From NCBI GenBank assembly GCA_020636195.1, contig JACJYH010000001.1, positions 496,001-560,000 of the forward strand: DNA of 64,000 bases, written 5' to 3'. The position numbers and the translations under genes were made by a program. This document shows positions 15,929 to 24,451 of the stretch, in pieces (the first letter of the stretch is position 1; every line of letters starts with the position of its first letter). Origin of the DNA: Lewinellaceae bacterium (lineage in GTDB: Bacteria; Bacteroidota; Bacteroidia; Chitinophagales; Saprospiraceae). Below the pieces are notes generated by a model. That model was not told the origin of the DNA. It did not search any database and saw nothing but the letters and a program-made list of their open reading frames with translations.

Positions 15929-17983
15929 TTAATATTCTAATAATTTCTTCAATCTGACATTCAATTTATCACTATTCGGGAGCATGGTTTTTTCCAAGGT
16001 CTCGTTGAGAGGAATGGCAGGCAAATTTTCAGAACCTACAACATCTATGGGTGCGTCAAGTGATGTGAAACAATCCTTTTGAATTCTACCGGCTAAAGCT
16101 TGGGCAAAACTGTTATTTACAGGTTCTTCAGTCAATACCAACACACGATGGTATTCTTTTACTTTGGAAAACAACAAATCTTCGTCTAAAGGATAGAGCG
16201 TTCTCAAATCTAAAATGCCCACCTTTTCTAAGATTTCACTAGAAATGTGGAGCGACCAATGCACACCCATGCCATAGGTCACCACCAATACTCGAGCTTC
16301 GTTGTTTGTTTCAGTGGCTTCTTTTACCATCAGACCTTTGCCTAGAGGCAAAATATAATCTTTATCGGGTAGCTTTCTTTTGGCAGTATCCGTGCCTTTG
16401 ACCTTACTCCAATATAATCCTTTATGTTCCAAAATAAGAACCGGATTGGGGTCGTAGTAGGCCGCCTTCATCAATCCCTTCAAATCTGCTCCATTGCTGG
16501 GATACACTATTTTGATGCCTCTGATATTTGTCAAAACAGATTCTACACTAGAACTGTGGTAAGGGCCTCCACTTCCGTAGGCTCCAATAGGAACTCTTAG
16601 AATCATGCTGACGGGCCATTTGCCATTGGACAAATAACAACTTCTGCTGACTTCTGAAAACAATTGATTTAGTCCCGGCCATATGTAATCTGCAAACTGC
16701 ACTTCTACGATAGGTTTCAATCCTACTGCAGACATACCCACAGTACTACCTATAATAAAAGCTTCTTGAATTGCTGTATTGAAAACTCGGTCTCGGCCAA
16801 ATTTATCTGCCAATGTAGCTGCCTCTCGAAATACACCGCCTAATCGATGACCTACATCCTGACCATAAAGCAAACATTCTTTATGGTCTTCCATCAGCTC
16901 CTGTATTGCTAATAGTGCACAATCCACCATCACTTTTTCTTCAGCCTGTGGGGGCACTCTTACACCTTGTTCATCATGGATTGATGTTGGAGCAAACTCA
17001 TGTGTGAATAGATCTTCAGGCAATGGATCAGCTGTGGCAATGGCATCTGCGAGCTGCTTGATTACGGCTGCTTTGGCATCATCGTCGATGGCTTGTAAGG
17101 CTTCATTTGAAAGACCTCTATATGTCAGAGATTCTTTGAGTTTGATTAATGGGTCTTCCTTTTGATGTTCTTTCAAGTCATCGCGATACCATTCCATTCT
17201 CACACCTGAAGTATGGTGATTCAACAAAGGCACCTTAGCATGTACCAAAAAAGGTCGCCTCTCGGTTCTTATTTTTTTTATAACCTTTGATAAAACTTCA
17301 TAAGATTCGATAAAATCACTTCCATCAATGGAAATGGCTTCTAATCCTGCAAACCCTTTGGCATAGGTGTAGGCATTTGACGACCGAGTCTCTTCAGCTG
17401 TTGCTGATATATCCCAACCGTTGTCTTCCACGAGGTACAATATTGGGAGGCTTTTCAAGGATGCCATTTGAAGTGCTTCAGCGACTTCTCCTTCTGTAAC
17501 CGACGCATCACCAAGTGTGCAAACGACGATGGCATTGGCAGAAGTGGTGTCTAATTTTCTATTTGCTTTATATTGCAATCCTAAAGCGATACCTGTGGCA
17601 GGAATGGCTTGCATACCTGTGGCGGAGGATTGATGGATTATTTTGGGTTTGTCTTCGTCTTTGAGACTTGGATGGCAATAATAGGTTCTTCCCCCTGAAA
17701 AAGGGTCATCTTTTTTAGCAAGCAATTGCAGCATCAGCTCAAATGGCGTCAATCCTATAGACAACAGTATAGCATCGTCTCTGTAATACGGAGATACGAA
17801 ATCATATGGGAGAAGTTGCATACCCAATGCAATCTGTATTGCTTCATGCCCTCTGGATGTGGCGTGCACGTACTTAGATACTTTTTTTGAATTTGCTTCG
17901 TAAGCATCTGTCATGCACTTTGCTGTCTGCATCAACTTATATCCTTGTAAAAGAATATCAGTATCGATTTTTTTGGAAACCAT
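15929..17983 (-). CDS. Fused alpha/beta 2-oxoacid dehydrogenase E1 (branched-chain type)
   Basis: 684 residues. The alpha half (about 1-330) carries the ThDP motif GDASVTEGEVAEALQMASL...EDNGW and HATSRGHEAIQIALGM; the beta half (about 345-684) begins with CALLAIQELMEDHKECLLYGQDVG and includes FNTAIQEAFIIGSTVGMSA. Two genes in many bacteria are one polypeptide here, as is common in Bacteroidota. It decarboxylates branched-chain 2-oxoacids (or pyruvate) and acylates the E2 lipoyl group. E2 and E3 genes are not in the window. Substrate choice cannot be fixed from sequence. Confidence 0.88.
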   Translation of the reverse strand: MVSKKIDTDILLQGYKLMQTAKCMTDAYEANSKKVSKYVHATSRGHEAIQIALGMQLLPYDFVSPYYRDDAILLSIGLTPFELMLQLLAKKDDPFSGGRTYYCHPSLKDEDKPKIIHQSSATGMQAIPATGIALGLQYKANRKLDTTSANAIVVCTLGDASVTEGEVAEALQMASLKSLPILYLVEDNGWDISATAEETRSSNAYTYAKGFAGLEAISIDGSDFIESYEVLSKVIKKIRTERRPFLVHAKVPLLNHHTSGVRMEWYRDDLKEHQKEDPLIKLKESLTYRGLSNEALQAIDDDAKAAVIKQLADAIATADPLPEDLFTHEFAPTSIHDEQGVRVPPQAEEKVMVDCALLAIQELMEDHKECLLYGQDVGHRLGGVFREAATLADKFGRDRVFNTAIQEAFIIGSTVGMSAVGLKPIVEVQFADYIWPGLNQLFSEVSRSCYLSNGKWPVSMILRVPIGAYGSGGPYHSSSVESVLTNIRGIKIVYPSNGADLKGLMKAAYYDPNPVLILEHKGLYWSKVKGTDTAKRKLPDKDYILPLGKGLMVKEATETNNEARVLVVTYGMGVHWSLHISSEILEKVGILDLRTLYPLDEDLLFSKVKEYHRVLVLTEEPVNNSFAQALAGRIQKDCFTSLDAPIDVVGSENLPAIPLNETLEKTMLPNSDKLNVRLKKLLEY

Positions 17984-18110
17984 GGCGTAAAGTTAAGGAT
18001 TTTAGATTTTATATCTCCTTTTCAGGCAATTGAAATTAAATCAAAATGATAAATATGCCATAATTCCGATATATTATAAATTTAAATATATTTAAACAAA
18101 AATATTGTTA

Positions 18111-18118
18111 TACCTTTG
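18111..18118 (+). promoter_or_regulatory. -7 box TACCTTTG
   Basis: Exact TAnnTTTG, 22 bases before the glycosyltransferase ATG at 18141. Because transcription starts downstream of this box, a longer reading frame beginning at 18105 is not translated. Confidence 0.55.
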
Positions 18119-18140
18119 TCATAACAGGAATCATATTTTT

Positions 18141-19073
18141 ATGGATGTTTCTTTTGTCATACCATTATTGAACGAAGAAGAGTCGCTAAACGAGCTCCAC
18201 AATTGGATTGTCTCCGTAGTAGAAGCTCAAAAATATTCGTATGAAATCATCTTTATTGATGATGGTAGTACTGATCAGTCGTGGTCTGTAATCCAAGATT
18301 TGCATGCCAAAAATCCACATGTAAAGGGAATCAAGTTTCGAAGAAATTATGGAAAGTCTGCCGGATTAAACTCGGGGTTTTCAGTAGCGCAAGGAAACAT
18401 CGTTATCACCATGGACGCCGATCTTCAAGACAATCCGGAAGAAGTACCTGAAATGATAGAAATGATACAAACGCAAGGATTTCATATCGTTTCAGGTTGG
18501 AAAAAGAAACGATACGACCCATTGTCCAAAACAATTCCTACCAAGATATACAACTACGTCACCAGTAAAATGTCAGGTGTGCACCTCCATGACATGAATT
18601 GCGGGCTGAAAGCCTACCAGTCCAAAGTGGTCAAGAACATCGAAGTCTATGGTGAAATGCACAGATATATTCCGGTCATCGCTAAGTGGGCAGGTTTCAA
18701 TAAAATTGGAGAGAAGGTGGTGAAACACCAAGCAAGAAAATATGGAAGTACCAAGTTTGGATTATCGAGATTCATATACGGCCCATTGGATTTGGCGACG
18801 ATCATGTTTATGGGCAAGTTTAGCAAAAGACCGATGCATTTCTTTGGTGTTTTAGGCACTTTTATTTTCATCATAGGTTTGCTTTTATTGACGTATCTCA
18901 GTATAGATAAAATCATCAATCATACGTATGGAATCGCCAATAGACCCGCTTTTTATCTTGGTATTCTTATGGCTATCATCGGTATTCAGCTGTTCATTGC
19001 GGGGTTTTTGGGTGAGATGATCAGTAGGACGGCGCCTGAAAGAAATGAGTATATCATAGAAGATCACATATGA
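18141..19073 (+). CDS. Glycosyltransferase family 2, polyprenol-phosphate sugar transferase type
   Basis: 310 residues. The GT-A domain shows VSFVIPLLNEEESL, IDDGSTDQSW, FRRNYGKSAGLNSG and the metal-binding DADLQD. About residue 150 follows with HDMNCGLKAYQ. Two C-terminal membrane segments (about 235-255 and 268-290) match DPM1/GtrB-type enzymes that move a sugar from a nucleotide donor to undecaprenyl or dolichyl phosphate at the inner membrane. The ATG at 18141 is chosen because a promoter box sits upstream of it. The stop overlaps the MOSC gene start by 4 bases (ATGA). Confidence 0.88.
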   Translation: MDVSFVIPLLNEEESLNELHNWIVSVVEAQKYSYEIIFIDDGSTDQSWSVIQDLHAKNPHVKGIKFRRNYGKSAGLNSGFSVAQGNIVITMDADLQDNPEEVPEMIEMIQTQGFHIVSGWKKKRYDPLSKTIPTKIYNYVTSKMSGVHLHDMNCGLKAYQSKVVKNIEVYGEMHRYIPVIAKWAGFNKIGEKVVKHQARKYGSTKFGLSRFIYGPLDLATIMFMGKFSKRPMHFFGVLGTFIFIIGLLLLTYLSIDKIINHTYGIANRPAFYLGILMAIIGIQLFIAGFLGEMISRTAPERNEYIIEDHI

Positions 19074-19879
19074 AAGGGAAGGAGACCGAATATGTGTTGA
19101 AGAATATTTTTTTATATCCCATCAAAAGCATGGCCGGCACTTCACTGTATGAGGCAGAGGCTGATGTCATAGGATTGCGCGGAGACCGCAGGTTTATGCT
19201 GATAGATGAAAACAATCGTTTTATTTCATCTCGCACATATCCACTCCTGACATTGATCAAACCCACAGTGGACAATGAGTGCATCAGATTTTCATATCAG
19301 GGACAAGATTTTGTGTTTCCATATCATCATGAATGGAAGACCTTCGAAGCTCAGATTTGGGATGACACAGCAAGTGTGTATGTAACCCATGATTCCATAA
19401 ACGATTGGATCAGTAATCTCTTGCAGGTCAAACTTCGATTGGTGGGATTGGCATCAGAGAATGCACGCTTACATACATCGGCTAGCCTTCCGGAACCCAT
19501 CCCTGTTTCATTGGCTGATGGTTATCCATATCAAATATTAGGCACTGCGAGCATAGAAAAATTGTCTAAAATGTATGGTGATGATATAAACCCAATGCGA
19601 TTTCGCCCCAATCTTTTAGTTAGTACATCAATTCCACATGAAGAGGACACGTGGAAAACTATAAAAATCGGAAATGCCATTTTTGAAAAGGTCAAAGACT
19701 GTGGTCGTTGTCAAGTAATCAATATCGATCCGGAAACGGCAGCCATTGACAACAATATAACGAAAACGCTCGCCTCGTATAGGAAGTTTGCAAATCAGAT
19801 TTTGTTTGGCTCACTTTGGAAAATAAAACAAACTGGTATAGTACATGTCAGTGATAGCATAGAAGTGATCACAGAATGA
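19070..19879 (+). CDS. MOSC domain protein (YcbX-like)
   Basis: 269 residues. The N-terminal beta-barrel domain (LKNIFLYPIKSMAGTSLYEA, GLRGDRRFMLID) is followed by a MOSC domain (FRPNLLVSTSIPHEEDTWKT, then CGRCQVINIDPETA with the conserved cysteines). YcbX-type proteins bind molybdenum cofactor and reduce N-hydroxylated compounds. The usual C-terminal ferredoxin domain is missing, so an external electron donor is needed. The gene is translationally coupled to the glycosyltransferase, and a MITE-like repeat begins 10 bases after its stop. Confidence 0.85.
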   Translation: MKGKETEYVLKNIFLYPIKSMAGTSLYEAEADVIGLRGDRRFMLIDENNRFISSRTYPLLTLIKPTVDNECIRFSYQGQDFVFPYHHEWKTFEAQIWDDTASVYVTHDSINDWISNLLQVKLRLVGLASENARLHTSASLPEPIPVSLADGYPYQILGTASIEKLSKMYGDDINPMRFRPNLLVSTSIPHEEDTWKTIKIGNAIFEKVKDCGRCQVINIDPETAAIDNNITKTLASYRKFANQILFGSLWKIKQTGIVHVSDSIEVITE

Positions 19880-19888
19880 CATGGGCAC

Positions 19889-20054
19889 TTAGAGTATGTT
19901 TAAAATTTATCCTTTTGCAAGAAAATGTTTTATTTCGGGTACAAATTCGTTAAATTTTTCATCGAATTGCCCACATTCGACTGCAAAATTTGCCTTTTTT
20001 CGCTCAAAATAATTCCATTTTATTATCCAAAAGCAAAACTTAAACATACTCTTA
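19889..20054. mobile_element. MITE-like element, copy 2
   Basis: Same element as 6439-6604 and 54087-54250. The minus strand again has an uninterrupted 46-codon frame differing from copy 1 at several codons. The internal hairpin TCGAAT-TGCCCAC-ATTCGA is kept. It lies between convergent MOSC and mevalonate kinase genes. The end of the element supplies the last bases of the kinase stop codon (20052-20054). Confidence 0.8.
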
Positions 20055-20921
20055 GTCCAGTGATAGCAGTTTTTGTTCTGCGAAATGCTTTTTAAAGTAT
20101 GCCTTGTCAAACAGCCACATGAGAAAAACGCCACCACCTCCGGCGCCACAAAGTTTTAGGTAAAATGCTCCACTATCCAATCCATGCTTCCAAATTTCAG
20201 TGAGTGATTCAGGTATCATTTCACGAAAAAATTCAAATTGGAAGGCGCTAATTTTCGCAATCATATCCTTTTCTAATTCGCCTTTTTTGCATGCATCAAT
20301 GGCTTCAGATGTCAAGGTCGCAAATTTTTTAATTTCGGATGCAAACGTTGGATTGATCAATTTTTTTTGGAAGATCTCTACATAAGTGGCAGTGGATCGA
20401 CTTTTCAAGGAATCCAATAGGTAGATGCCTGTGGTTTCAATGGGTTGAGTCAATGCCTGAACGCTACCTTGATCATTGACATAAATGGGAAGATGGAGGT
20501 AGCTAACCAAAGGGTCAATGCCTGAACTTTTACCATGAAAAATTGACTCAATTCGTGCCAGCGTTTTCTTTAATTCATCAGCATCGGTGTCTCGTGTCTT
20601 GCCATAGGTATGAAATATAGCAGCAGTCAGAGCACCGCTACTTCCCAGACCATAACCTATGGGAATGGAACTGCGAAATGCCAATCCATTCAAAAGATCT
20701 GATTCAAATTGTGGTATGTCTATTAAGTCGTCCAATGCCTGCGACTTCAACATATCGATGACGGTATCCAATGGTTGGGTGTTGTCATTTGCTCCTTGAT
20801 CCCATTCACCATAAAATTTATGGCAAGGTATTGCGAGAACGGGTGCGCCCATTGTGGCTACATATTCTCCAAATAAAATCAGCTTGGAAGGAAATTTTTT
20901 AGGAGAATTGACAATATCCAT
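20052..20921 (-). CDS. Mevalonate kinase-like GHMP kinase
   Basis: 289 residues. GHMP motifs: substrate motif PSKLILFGEYVATMGAPVLA at the start, ATP motif PIGYGLGSSGALTAAIF (about residues 92-108), FHGKSSGIDPL with the catalytic-type Asp, and KLCGAGGGGVFLMWLF near the end. The pattern matches the Bacteroidota mevalonate kinase group, which phosphorylates mevalonate for isoprenoid synthesis, supplying the precursor used by UppS at 27 kb. The last codon and stop abut a MITE-like repeat, so the C-terminus may have been altered slightly by insertion. Confidence 0.8.
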   Translation of the reverse strand: MDIVNSPKKFPSKLILFGEYVATMGAPVLAIPCHKFYGEWDQGANDNTQPLDTVIDMLKSQALDDLIDIPQFESDLLNGLAFRSSIPIGYGLGSSGALTAAIFHTYGKTRDTDADELKKTLARIESIFHGKSSGIDPLVSYLHLPIYVNDQGSVQALTQPIETTGIYLLDSLKSRSTATYVEIFQKKLINPTFASEIKKFATLTSEAIDACKKGELEKDMIAKISAFQFEFFREMIPESLTEIWKHGLDSGAFYLKLCGAGGGGVFLMWLFDKAYFKKHFAEQKLLSLD

Positions 20922-20941
20922 GAATTATTTTTAAAAAATTG

Positions 20942-20949
20942 TAATTTTG
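20942..20949 (+). promoter_or_regulatory. -7 box TAATTTTG
   Basis: Exact TAnnTTTG, 43 bases before the ATG of the 51-residue membrane protein. It lies in the short divergent region upstream of the mevalonate kinase gene. Confidence 0.5.
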
Positions 20950-20992
20950 CCAATGCAAAGATATTTCTTTAGTCCTATTTAAATTGAATATT

Positions 20993-21148
20993 ATGTCATC
21001 AAATTCAGAATCTGTACGCACGTATTGGCTATATACATTACTTTCACTCCTAGGCATCGTTCTTTTTCTCTTGTTCAAACCTGAGTGGTTTTGGGTGATG
21101 TTGCCACCGTTTTTCACTTCTTTTGTAAAAGCAAATCGCTGGATGTAA
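20993..21148 (+). CDS. Small membrane protein, 51 residues
   Basis: ATG to TAA, 52 codons. The peptide begins MSSNSESVRTYWLYTLLSLL, continues through a hydrophobic run GIVLFLLFKPEWFWVMLPPF, and ends FFTSFVKANRWM. It has a polar N-tail and one or two membrane segments rich in aromatic residues. A consensus -7 box lies upstream and the stop is 3 bases before the stop of the convergent DUF4286 gene, so the space is exactly filled. Similar short membrane proteins occur in Bacteroidota, but I know no function. Confidence 0.65.
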   Translation: MSSNSESVRTYWLYTLLSLLGIVLFLLFKPEWFWVMLPPFFTSFVKANRWM

Positions 21149-21151
21149 GAG

Positions 21152-21469
21152 TCAGCCTTCTGACACTATTTCCATCAATGTTCTGAAAGCGACGTATTTA
21201 TTCGGATATCTGTCAGCGTGTGCTTTTTGTAGTGAAGCAGCATGAAACACTTGATATTCATTAAACTTTTCTAAGGATTCTGCCACATACTGTATGGCAT
21301 AAGTGAAGCCTTGTTCATCGTCATCCCCAAGTATTTTTGTCATTTTATACTGCGTGAATAACCCTGTCTGCATCACGTCGGGGATATGTACTTTCTGCAT
21401 CCAGTTGACCCAGTCTTTGTGTGCGGTTTTATCTATTTTGACAGTGACGTTGTACAAGATTTTTGACAT
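21152..21469 (-). CDS. DUF4286 family protein
   Basis: 105 residues with the family pattern: ILYNVTVKIDKTAHKDWVNW, MQKVHIPDVMQTGLFTQYKM, GFTYAIQYVAESLEKFNEY and HADRYPNKYVAFRTLMEIV. DUF4286 is a small dimeric alpha/beta-barrel-like family common in Bacteroidota, without known function. A -7 box with a possible -33 lies at 21504-21511. It is separated from bshC by 273 bases and has its own promoter. Confidence 0.88.
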   Translation of the reverse strand: MSKILYNVTVKIDKTAHKDWVNWMQKVHIPDVMQTGLFTQYKMTKILGDDDEQGFTYAIQYVAESLEKFNEYQVFHAASLQKAHADRYPNKYVAFRTLMEIVSEG

Positions 21470-21503
21470 GGCATGTATGAACTATGGTTTAGAGAAATAA
21501 AAA

Positions 21504-21511
21504 CAAATATA
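21504..21511 (-). promoter_or_regulatory. -7 box TATATTTG
   Basis: Exact TAnnTTTG on the minus strand, 34 bases before the DUF4286 ATG. A TTTTG lies 22 bases further upstream, at a plausible -33 distance. Confidence 0.5.
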
Positions 21512-21532
21512 GGATTTATTTTTGACAAGGCG

Positions 21533-21742
21533 TCAAAAGGAAGGGCTATTGCGGTTAGTATAATTTTCATCTGGCAATACCAGATAGAGAAGGTAAAGTT
21601 CAGCGGCTTTTTTTCTGATAATGTCTGGATTCGTTGATGCCATATTGCTGCTACTTCACAAAATGTCCGGTAAGAAAAAGCGCTATGAATAGGACGAAAA
21701 GAAAAAAGACAGGATTGAAATTTTGTAAAATCATGATGCACT
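21533..21742 (-). other. Gap with two possible micro-ORFs downstream of bshC
   Basis: Directly after the bshC stop, an ATG at 21734 opens a 27-codon frame (to 21651) coding a very hydrophobic peptide (NPVFFLFVLFIALFLTGHF). A second frame, 21643-21533, codes 36 mostly polar residues. Neither has independent support and both may be chance; the first has the look of a single-span membrane peptide. Confidence 0.25.
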
Positions 21743-23332
21743 TTAATCCAATAACGCCACCTTGAAGGATTTATCCATCGGATCGCTCATTTGTATCATC
21801 TCCTCCAGGAGATCTTTGTCTGATTGGTTAACTAAGAATGAAAATAAATTGTCTTTTCTTTCTTGTAATCCGCCCGCCGGAAATAGCTTCTCATGGATGT
21901 TTTTGATCTGATTTATAGATGTTTCTTCGCGTGATTTAGCGGCTTTTATGATGCGATGCTTGACATTTGAAAATCCCTTGATTAGTTTACTGGCTTCGCC
22001 ATGGACAAACGGTTCTAGTGTGGCATCTACGAGTCCCGCTTTTTTTGCGACGGCATCAAAGGCATTCATGATCGAATTTTCTTCTTCCGTCAGATCGGTG
22101 GAATGAGCAGAAACCAACCCCAAATATTTTGTTATAATTTCGTGTTCAGGAAGTAGAAAATCTGATATTTCCAAATGCAATTTTTCAATGGTCTTTTGTA
22201 TGTTTTTGGGAACGAGTAAAAATGAGTTTCTGCGTATTAATACCGGATAAAATACGCCAAAGTGTTCAAATTGCTGCTTCCTTTCCAACCAATAGGATAT
22301 TTCTCCGCCACCGCCTATGAAGGCGATGTTTGGCAATGAAAACTCTTGGTACAATGGCCGCATGATTACATTAGGAGAAAAGTGTTCGGGGTGAGCTGTT
22401 AGCATCTCAGACAATTGTTCAGCGGAGTAATGTTGAGAACCAATTACGTAGCTATTATTTTCTTCCGGAATGATCCTATCTCGTGACTGATGTGACAAGT
22501 AAAAAAGGTTGACCTCTCTGGCGTATGCTTGGGGTTTAAAGCCGAACTGTTCTAACGCATTCTGCGTTTCTAAAACCAATGCCTGACTGGGAGTTTCAAA
22601 GATCTCTGCCCGCATGATAGATAAGAAATTGCGCTTCAGATGGGCATTGTCCATATTTAAAAACAACAATCCGTATTTGCCGAAAACTGCATTTACCCAA
22701 TTGAAGACAAATGTATTGTAATCGGTAGCACCTTGGAGGCTTTTTTGAAAAATGGTAATGATTTGGTTTGCTGTTGGAGAATGACCAAGCAAGTGTGAAA
22801 AATTTCCAAAAACTTGGTCTAAACCTTCCGTACTAAATCGACCTACGGGGCCATGTTGTGGTGTATCCCAGACAAGCTCATTATGAAATACATAGGTTTT
22901 CTTGATTTCTTCTACATCGTGGTCTTCAGAACCGTTGATAAATACGGGAATAAAATGGAATTCCGGAAAATCCGCATTCAGGGAGTTTGCTAAATGAATG
23001 GTGCTACAAATCTTATAAAAATAATAGGCCGGACCACCAAATATGACAGGTTGATGTGCGGTAGTAACCGTAAAAGTGGTCTTTTCTGTAATCTTTGAGA
23101 TGTTGAAGAGTTGTAGTTCAGTGGCAGATGCAATGTACTGACCTTTCCAAATTTCATGTAGAAGATGCCTGTCAACATCATAGTTTTGGCGTTGTAAAAT
23201 GGCTTCCCGGAGGCCTTCTTTTGTGGGTGGGAAGGACAAAAAATCTTTTAGATCATGGTAATGATTTTGATAAAAGACATCCTTGTAGGCCAATGACTTT
23301 ACTTGACCATAAGGAAAACTAAGTACTTGCAT
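21743..23332 (-). CDS. bshC: Bacillithiol biosynthesis cysteine-adding enzyme BshC
   Basis: 529 residues. BshC joins cysteine to GlcN-malate in the last step of bacillithiol synthesis. The signature is VTTAHQPVIFGGPAYYFYKI (about residues 87-106) in the Rossmann-like core, then HFIPVFINGSEDHDVEEI and VIMRPLYQEFSLPNIAFIGGGGEISYW. A C-terminal coiled coil with KGFSNVKHRIIKAAKSREE follows, as in the known dimeric structure. It starts 13 bases after the haem-binding protein gene stop and is probably part of the uppS-bamA string. bshA and bshB are not in the window. Confidence 0.93.
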   Translation of the reverse strand: MQVLSFPYGQVKSLAYKDVFYQNHYHDLKDFLSFPPTKEGLREAILQRQNYDVDRHLLHEIWKGQYIASATELQLFNISKITEKTTFTVTTAHQPVIFGGPAYYFYKICSTIHLANSLNADFPEFHFIPVFINGSEDHDVEEIKKTYVFHNELVWDTPQHGPVGRFSTEGLDQVFGNFSHLLGHSPTANQIITIFQKSLQGATDYNTFVFNWVNAVFGKYGLLFLNMDNAHLKRNFLSIMRAEIFETPSQALVLETQNALEQFGFKPQAYAREVNLFYLSHQSRDRIIPEENNSYVIGSQHYSAEQLSEMLTAHPEHFSPNVIMRPLYQEFSLPNIAFIGGGGEISYWLERKQQFEHFGVFYPVLIRRNSFLLVPKNIQKTIEKLHLEISDFLLPEHEIITKYLGLVSAHSTDLTEEENSIMNAFDAVAKKAGLVDATLEPFVHGEASKLIKGFSNVKHRIIKAAKSREETSINQIKNIHEKLFPAGGLQERKDNLFSFLVNQSDKDLLEEMIQMSDPMDKSFKVALLD

Positions 23333-23344
23333 GGATTGACTTCA

Positions 23345-23818
23345 TCAATGTTCATCAGTATCACCTTCCATTGGTGTGTTACCTCGAAGACTCTTGAAAT
23401 AATCGGCCAAAAGTGCTTTTTGATCATCTGATAATCTGGCTTCAGGGTGCATCCAAGTAAAACTCTTCAATGGCATTTCGCCTTCAGAGACCGCTTCGCT
23501 GCATTCTTCCAATTTATGGTCTCTTTTTTTATCACTATACTCACTCCAAAGTGAAAAATTCAAGTGTTTTCTGGCTTCTAAGATGTGGTTCTTGATGAAA
23601 AAGTTTACTGGAGCAACATTAGAATACCAAGGATACTCGGTCTGATGCGAATGGCAGTCGTAGCAAGAATTTTTGATGATGGTGGCTATTTCAGGTGAAG
23701 TTTGATGTACCACTAAAAAATCCTTAGCAGGATCAGCGACGGGATTTGTTTTATCCATTGGTACAAACTGAAGAAGAACCAACACAACAACCAATCCGAT
23801 GAGTATTTTTTTAAGCAT
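23345..23818 (-). CDS. Haem-binding domain protein (cytochrome c-like)
   Basis: 157 residues. An N-terminal signal anchor (about residues 4-20) is followed by one c-type haem motif CYDCH (SCYDCHSHQTEYPWYSNVAP), characteristic of the Haem_bd family (PF14376), and an acidic, charged middle. The final third has MPLKSFTWMHPEARLSD, where a Met may be the second axial ligand. It is probably a periplasmic or membrane-anchored electron carrier. It lies between skp and bshC, 13 bases from the latter; its function in this string is unknown. Confidence 0.85.
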   Translation of the reverse strand: MLKKILIGLVVVLVLLQFVPMDKTNPVADPAKDFLVVHQTSPEIATIIKNSCYDCHSHQTEYPWYSNVAPVNFFIKNHILEARKHLNFSLWSEYSDKKRDHKLEECSEAVSEGEMPLKSFTWMHPEARLSDDQKALLADYFKSLRGNTPMEGDTDEH

Positions 23819-23868
23819 GATTTTTTGTTTTTATATGCGTGAAATGGAGATGAAAATATGCCAAGATT

Positions 23869-24363
23869 TTAAAGTCTCGCCTTTATGGTCTCTAACATAT
23901 TTTCTGCGGGGTCTGCATGCAGCAATGCACCTGCACCTGTATCAAAAATCATGGTATATCCACCTTCTTTTCCTATTTGCTCTATGACCATTTTTATTTT
24001 GTCTAAGATGGGTTGGTATAATTCATCGCGCTTTGCGACCATTTTTTCTTGCATTTGTGCCTCATATTTTTGTATTTCTTCTCTTTTGGCAATGAGAGCT
24101 TCTTCTTTCTTTTGCATTTCTACTTTTGAAAGAGATCCAGCATTGGCTTCATTCATGTATGCCGTATATTCAACTTCAAATTTTTTGACCATTTCTTCTC
24201 CCTTTATCATGAGTTCATTTTTCAGAGAATTCAACTCATTTTCTGCTAATTTTACTGAAGCGAGACCTGAAATCAATTCTTGGGTATTGACATATCCGAA
24301 TTTCTGGGCATGCATCACCGAAAAACTGAAAGTGATGGTAAAAAATAATAAAAATTGTTTCAT
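23869..24363 (-). CDS. skp: OmpH/Skp family periplasmic chaperone
   Basis: 164 residues with a signal peptide ending at SVMHAQ (about residue 20). The mature part begins KFGYVNTQELISGLASVK and has a long lysine/glutamate-rich coiled coil (about 35-115), the tentacle region of Skp. The C-terminal strand part is EGGYTMIFDTGAGALLHADP. It binds unfolded outer-membrane proteins in the periplasm and passes them to BamA, encoded just upstream. Confidence 0.9.
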   Translation of the reverse strand: MKQFLLFFTITFSFSVMHAQKFGYVNTQELISGLASVKLAENELNSLKNELMIKGEEMVKKFEVEYTAYMNEANAGSLSKVEMQKKEEALIAKREEIQKYEAQMQEKMVAKRDELYQPILDKIKMVIEQIGKEGGYTMIFDTGAGALLHADPAENMLETIKARL

Positions 24364-24451
24364 TTGTTTTGTTTAAATATTGTTCAATGGAAAAAACTAT
24401 GAAAATAACATTTAAGTGTCAGATAATGAAAATTTTAACAAATTATTACGG

